In this document: one piece after another, positions 5,479 through 5,822 of the stretch
Position numbering within the stretch: the first letter of the stretch is position 1
Layout: every line of letters begins with the position of its first letter
Source: Patescibacteria group bacterium
GTDB lineage: Bacteria; Patescibacteriota; Patescibacteriia; UBA9934
DNA: 5,822 bases
Direction: 5' to 3'
NCBI GenBank assembly: GCA_030916555.1
Contig: JAUPWK010000081.1
Coordinates: 1 to 5,822 of the forward strand
Notes under the pieces: generated by a model
What the model saw: the letters and a program-made list of their open reading frames with translations, nothing else
What the model was told of the DNA's origin: nothing
Databases searched by the model: none
Program-made: the position numbers and the translations under genes

Positions 5479-5822
5479 CTAAGGCCGTGCCTGCGCTAAA
5501 CGTTCAAGAGCCAAAAGAAATGCAGCCCTGCGCATATCAACCCCGTGCTCCTGTGCCAATTCCCAAACCGCCTGAGCAGAAGCGTGCATATGCTCTTTCA
5601 ACATCTCATCCACCTTCTCAGCTGACCAGCGCTCATTTTGCATGTTTTGCTCCCATTCGAAATAACTCACTGTTACACCTCCAGCATTTGCAAGAATGTC
5701 TGGAATCACTTGAATGCCTTTGCCAAACAAGATGTCATCGGCCTCCACCGTCGTTGGACCATTAGCGAGTTCTAAAACAACTTTTGCTCGGATACGGGCA
5801 GCGTTTTCTTTAGTTATCTGAC
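5479..5822 (-). CDS. gdhA: Glutamate dehydrogenase, C-terminal part (5' end outside window)
   Basis: This enzyme interconverts glutamate and 2-oxoglutarate plus ammonia with NAD(P). The open frame enters from the window edge; the first full codon is at 5820, and 113 residues are readable before TAG at 5479-5481. Diagnostic Glu/Leu/Phe/Val dehydrogenase C-terminal motifs are present: VVLELANGPTT, then EADDILFGKGIQVIPDILANAGGV, then TVSYFEWEQNMQNERWS, and a final helix DMRRAAFLLALERLAQA. The NGPTT and PDILANAGGVTVSYFEW blocks are those of the classic hexameric glutamate dehydrogenases and separate it from leucine dehydrogenase. A GTG codon at 5748 lies inside the domain and is not a real start. 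The gene is probably metabolically unrelated to the pilus genes; the promoter in the following gap suggests a separate transcription unit, although no clear terminator is seen between them. Confidence 0.94.
   Translation of the reverse strand, partial: QITKENAARIRAKVVLELANGPTTVEADDILFGKGIQVIPDILANAGGVTVSYFEWEQNMQNERWSAEKVDEMLKEHMHASAQAVWELAQEHGVDMRRAAFLLALERLAQARP

Noticed and set aside
5471..5495. Possible terminator after glutamate dehydrogenase (GCCTTAGGC palindrome and repeated CGTGCC)
   Set aside because: The stem is only about three base pairs and is followed by ACGTAAAAC, not a T-run, on the minus strand.
5479..5748. Small separate gene starting with GTG at 5748
   Set aside because: The open frame and glutamate dehydrogenase motifs continue upstream to the window edge, so this is an internal codon.
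679..5765. Several plus-strand open frames of 60-119 codons (for example 679-990, 3159-3452, 5406-5765)
   Set aside because: All lie antisense to well-supported genes, have no recognisable domain and contain low-complexity or Arg/Ser/Pro/His-rich stretches typical of shadow frames.
1..5822. TGA recoding, as found in Gracilibacteria and Absconditabacteria
   Set aside because: TGA ends pilB, the I-like gene and the J-like gene at the expected places, and no conserved position needs TGA read as Gly.

Overview
The window holds one end of a metabolic gene and most of a type IV pilus (T4P) assembly operon, all on the minus strand, so transcription runs from high to low coordinates. Gene density is very high: genes overlap by ATGA or sit 1-50 nt apart. 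Base composition is near-balanced and TGA is used as an ordinary stop. The proteins (short PilC, small Cys-containing pilin with an INPAKQ...ARNAQRR helix, stand-alone receiver beside pilB) resemble those of Candidate Phyla Radiation / Patescibacteria genomes such as the Parcubacteria-Uhrbacteria groups. That assignment is a judgement from memory of the families, not a database result.

Layout in transcription order: (1) 5822-5479, the C-terminal third or so of an NAD(P)-dependent glutamate dehydrogenase, cut by the window edge. (2) A 43-nt gap carrying a good extended -10 promoter candidate. (3) 5435-5055, a single-domain CheY-like response regulator. (4) 5049-3391, the PilB/GspE assembly ATPase. 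(5) 3394-2312, the PilC/GspF platform protein. (6) 2310-1876, a GspH/FimU-like pseudopilin. (7) 1873-1394, a GspI/PilV-like pseudopilin. (8) 1397-897, a GspJ/PilW-like pseudopilin. (9) 882-466, a PilX-like minor pilin lacking Glu at +5. (10) 418-1, a probable major pilin (PilA/GspG-like), cut by the window edge a little before its expected end.

Together these would make a pilus machine: PilB hydrolyses ATP in the cytoplasm and works through PilC to extract prepilins from the membrane, the H-I-J-X minor pilins would prime the fibre tip, and the last gene supplies the shaft. The receiver protein ahead of pilB is a plausible controller. Prepilin peptidase, PilT, PilM/N/O, secretin and a PilY1-type adhesin are not in this window. 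No RNA gene, mobile element, CRISPR array or long repeat was seen, and no gene-free stretch exceeds 50 nt. I do not see a wholly new system. The points of interest are the arrangement and the details of a compact pilus operon.
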